From: Nocardioidaceae bacterium
GTDB lineage: Bacteria; Actinomycetota; Actinomycetes; Propionibacteriales; Nocardioidaceae
DNA length: 8,878 nucleotides
Direction of reading: 5' to 3'
Assembly: GCA_013696065.1 (NCBI GenBank)
Contig: JACCZJ010000214.1
Location: 1 to 8,878, forward strand
The position numbers and the translations under genes are program-made. The notes under the pieces were generated by a model, which saw only the letters and a list, made by a program, of their open reading frames with translations, searched no databases and was not told the origin of the DNA. Positions 7,033 to 8,878 of the stretch are shown piece after piece; positions within the stretch are counted from its first letter, which is position 1; each line of letters opens with the position of its first letter.

Positions 7033-8459
7033 CTGCTGTGCCTATCGGAACCAACATCAGCGAGTTGTCATTGGCTGCCGCCTCGGCTGCCGTAGCGTCG
7101 CGAGAATTGTCGCCTGTGGAGCTGGTGGACGCCTGCCTGGAACGCATCGACGACATCGAGGCATTGCGCGCTTATATCGCGGTGTATGCAGAGGAGTCAC
7201 GTCAGGTTGCCCGGGCGGCAGAAGCCATGATGAAGGCTGGCCACCGGCTGGGCCCATTGCACGGTTTACCGATCGCGCTCAAGGACAACATCGCGATCGA
7301 AGGTAAGGTCACGACGGCTGGTAGCAAGATCCTTGCGGACTGGAAGCCGGACCAGGACGCGACGGTCGCGCGCAAGCTGAAGGGCGCCGGCGCCATCATC
7401 ATCGGGAAGACCAACCAGCACGAGTTCGCATGGGGCGGCACCTCAGCGAATCCTCACTATGGCGCCGTGAGAAATCCATGGAACCCCGAACATTTTCCCG
7501 CCGGGTCCAGTGGAGGGTCAGGGGTGGCAGTTGCCGCGCGCACCTGTTATGGCGCGTTGGGGACGGACACCGGTGGATCGGTCCGGCTACCGGCCGCCGT
7601 CAACGGCATCGCTGGCTTGCGCCCCACAATCGGGCGCGTCAGCAATGCCGGCGTCATCCCGCTTGCATGGAGCATGGACACGGTCGGCCCGATGGCTCGA
7701 ACCGTCGAAGACTGCGCCGTCATGTTCAACGCCATCGCCGGCCACGATCCCCGCGACCCAGGGTCGTCCCAGACACCTACCCAGGATTACACCGCTGATC
7801 TTGAACGGGACGTGAAGGGTCTCCGGATCGGCGTGATCTCCGACTACTTCTTCGAACATCTGCAAAAGCCGGTGCACGATGCCGTCAGAGAGGCGATCAC
7901 GCTACTCGAGTCGGCGGGCGCTCAGGTGATCGAAGTAGCGGCCGCGCATATTCACGGCAACATCTCCGCCCAGTTGACCATCGAATCGGCGGAGCCCAGT
8001 GCGTACCACCAGCGATGGCTGAGAGAGCGACCCGACGACTACGGCGATGACGTCAGACTCCTGCTCGAAGTCGGTGAGATGCTTCTCGCCACCCACTACA
8101 TCCAGGCTCAGCGTTACCGCGCTGTACTTCGGTCGGAATTCCTCGACGCGTTCAAGTCCGTGGACGTCTTCATCTGCCCGACGTTGCCCTTCACAGCCAC
8201 TGCAGTCGGAGAGACTCTGGTGGAGGTGGAGGAAGGCGCACCGGAGGACATGTTGTCGGCGATCATGCAGTTCACCGGCGTGCCGTCATTGACGGGACTG
8301 CCTTCCTTGAACGTTCCGTGTGGGTTTGACGATGGCGGACTGCCAATCGGCATGCAGGTGATAGGCAGACCGTTCGACGAGAGCACCCTGTTCCGGGTCG
8401 GTGCTGCGTATCAGCGCAACACCGACTTCCACGAGCGCACGCCGGTAGTGCTCGGTTAA
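7029..8459 (+). CDS. Amidase-signature family hydrolase (AtzE/GatA-like)
   Basis: This 476-residue cytosolic hydrolase of amides or carboxamide-type ureides has the complete Ser-cisSer-Lys triad. Numbering from the GTG at 7029, these are Lys85 in LPIALKDNI, Ser160 in GSSGGSGVAVAA and nucleophile Ser184 in GTDTGGSVRLPA; the 24-residue spacing of the two serines is normal. Other family marks are PLHGLPIALKDN, IIIGKTNQHEFAWGGTS (the GatA/AtzE-like TN..EFA.G), MDTVGPMARTVEDCA and the C-terminal TGLPSLNVPCGF...LPIGMQVIG. Length fits AtzE and GatA. It is not a housekeeping GatA, since it is not next to gatB and lies among transport and catabolic genes. A second in-frame GTG at 7038 has GGGAG (7025-7029) 8 bases ahead and may be the true start, losing three residues. 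With the AtzG-like neighbour it probably forms a complex that releases ammonia or carbamate from the imported substrate (inference). Confidence 0.92.
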   Translation: MTAVPIGTNISELSLAAASAAVASRELSPVELVDACLERIDDIEALRAYIAVYAEESRQVARAAEAMMKAGHRLGPLHGLPIALKDNIAIEGKVTTAGSKILADWKPDQDATVARKLKGAGAIIIGKTNQHEFAWGGTSANPHYGAVRNPWNPEHFPAGSSGGSGVAVAARTCYGALGTDTGGSVRLPAAVNGIAGLRPTIGRVSNAGVIPLAWSMDTVGPMARTVEDCAVMFNAIAGHDPRDPGSSQTPTQDYTADLERDVKGLRIGVISDYFFEHLQKPVHDAVREAITLLESAGAQVIEVAAAHIHGNISAQLTIESAEPSAYHQRWLRERPDDYGDDVRLLLEVGEMLLATHYIQAQRYRAVLRSEFLDAFKSVDVFICPTLPFTATAVGETLVEVEEGAPEDMLSAIMQFTGVPSLTGLPSLNVPCGFDDGGLPIGMQVIGRPFDESTLFRVGAAYQRNTDFHERTPVVLG

Positions 8460-8565
8460 CTGATGACGAGAGGCGGCACTGGCGCAGCCCCGCTGTTGTC
8501 GTCCAGGACAGTGTGAGACGACTACAGCGAGGAAGCCAACCTCTCGACATCGCGAGCAGAAGCAA

Positions 8566-8588
8566 CCGGACACGTGGTGAAAGTCCGG
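8566..8588. repeat. Perfect 6-bp inverted repeat with 11-base loop
   Basis: CCGGAC (8566-8571) and GTCCGG (8583-8588) are exact reverse complements around an 11-base loop. The stem is GC-rich and could fold in RNA, but no T-run follows. Its position ~110 bp after the amidase stop fits either a U-less transcription end or a regulatory site ahead of the carboxylase. Function is unknown. Confidence 0.35.
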
Positions 8589-8708
8589 GTGACCTCTTCG
8601 ACGACAGTGGCCCCCGTCTCCTCGGTTTCGGTCGATCACCTATGCCGGAGGTCGCCGAGACCGGGTTCGAGCGTCGCCTGTGGCGCACATGGTTGCATCG
8701 GCGGGACG

Positions 8709-8714
8709 AAGGAG
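8709..8714 (+). promoter_or_regulatory. Ribosome binding site for the carboxyltransferase gene
   Basis: AAGGAG ends 4 bases before the ATG at 8719. The match is strong and the spacing slightly short. Confidence 0.5.
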
Positions 8715-8718
8715 AGAT

Positions 8719-8878
8719 ATGACCAGGACCTTGACGGAGCTGGCCGGAGACCTGCGCGAGCGGCTCGTCGCCGTGCGTATGGGCGGTTCGGAGTCGGCGC
8801 GGGCCAGGCACCTCGAGCGCGGGAAGCTGCTGGCCCGCAACCGCGTGGACCGGCTGCTGGACCCCGGGAGTCCATTCC
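8719..8878 (+). CDS. Acyl-CoA carboxylase carboxyltransferase (beta) subunit, N-terminal fragment (3' end outside window)
   Basis: Only the first 53 codons are present. The opening matches the start of biotin-dependent acyl-CoA carboxylase beta subunits: LTELAGDLRERLVAVRMGG followed by SARARHLERGKLLARNRVDR and LLDPGSPF. The RHLERGKLLAR.RVD.LLDPGSPF block is shared by methylcrotonyl-CoA (AccD1-type) and propionyl-CoA carboxyltransferases, and the leading L..L...LVAVRMGG favours the methylcrotonyl-like type. These enzymes move a carboxyl group from carboxybiotin to an acyl-CoA in the cytosol. The exact substrate cannot be decided from this fragment. Its base composition (116 of 160 bases are G+C by hand count) is higher than in the operon upstream, and a 259-bp gap precedes it, so it may be an independent unit. 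Confidence 0.85.
   Translation, partial: MTRTLTELAGDLRERLVAVRMGGSESARARHLERGKLLARNRVDRLLDPGSPF

Larger units (their letters stand above)
8460..8718. other. 259-bp stretch without a convincing gene, between amidase and carboxylase
   Basis: This stretch holds a perfect 6-bp inverted repeat (8566-8588), a weaker bulged repeat CCCGTCTC (8613-8620) / GAGACCGGG (8657-8665), and the ribosome binding site of the next gene. An in-frame GTG at 8513 opens a 69-codon reading frame ending at 8722 in ATGA with the carboxylase start. Its product is Arg-rich without recognisable motifs, and 42 of 69 codons end in G or C, so I do not call it a gene. I see no T-rich terminator. The region probably separates two transcription units and carries a promoter for the carboxylase, but no -35/-10 pair is clear. 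Confidence 0.5.

Noticed and set aside
8652..8676. GGTTCGA sequence resembling a tRNA T-loop
   Set aside because: The flanking bases do not form a 5-bp T-stem and no acceptor, anticodon or D arm is present around it.
8272..8811. 179-codon - strand reading frame spanning the intergenic stretch
   Set aside because: It overlaps both the amidase C-terminus and the carboxylase N-terminus on the other strand, is Arg/Ser/Pro-rich and shows no domain.
1..8878. CRISPR array, insertion sequence, attachment site or rRNA/tRNA gene
   Set aside because: I saw no spaced direct repeats, terminal inverted repeats with a transposase, integrase motifs or structural RNA sequences on reading through the window.

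Overview
The window looks like actinobacterial chromosomal DNA. G+C is moderately high (sampled 60-base lines hold 37-39 G+C), GTG starts occur, and a PucR-type regulator sits beside a lipoprotein-dependent ABC transporter and a biotin-type acyl-CoA carboxylase subunit. I cannot name the species. Every supported gene lies on the + strand.

Layout: (1) The window opens inside a PucR-family regulator; only its C-terminal helix-turn-helix end is present, stopping at 332. (2) After a 39-bp gap containing an imperfect dyad comes an AMP-forming acyl-CoA ligase (372-2081). (3) A five-component importer follows: lipoprotein substrate-binding protein (2078-3337), LivH/UrtB-type permease (3371-4237), a single polypeptide fusing a LivM/UrtC-type permease to a LivG/UrtD-type ATPase (4234-6102), and a LivF/UrtE-type ATPase (6089-6793). 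(4) Next are a roughly 71-residue AtzG/DUF4089-like protein (6817-7032) and an amidase-signature hydrolase (7029-8459). (5) A 259-bp non-coding stretch (8460-8718) holds one clear short inverted repeat. (6) The final 160 bp begin an acyl-CoA carboxylase carboxyltransferase (8719 onward, cut by the window end).

From 372 to 8459 the genes overlap or nearly abut: ATGA or GTGA overlaps at 2078, 4234 and 7029, a 14-bp overlap at 6089, and a 33-bp gap at 3338-3370. This is almost certainly one operon. The transporter motifs match the urea/short-chain amide branch of the branched-chain amino acid transporter superfamily (UrtABCDE, FmdDEF/AmiC) better than the amino acid branch. The simplest reading is that the binding protein and transporter import an amide- or ureide-like compound, the AtzG/AtzE-like pair hydrolyses it, and the ligase converts a resulting carboxylate into a CoA thioester, under control of a PucR-type sensor. 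The substrate cannot be read from the sequence. The combination of an AtzG/AtzE-like amidase, a urea-type transporter and an acyl-CoA ligase in one operon is the most interesting aspect of the window. The carboxylase downstream may belong to a separate transcription unit.
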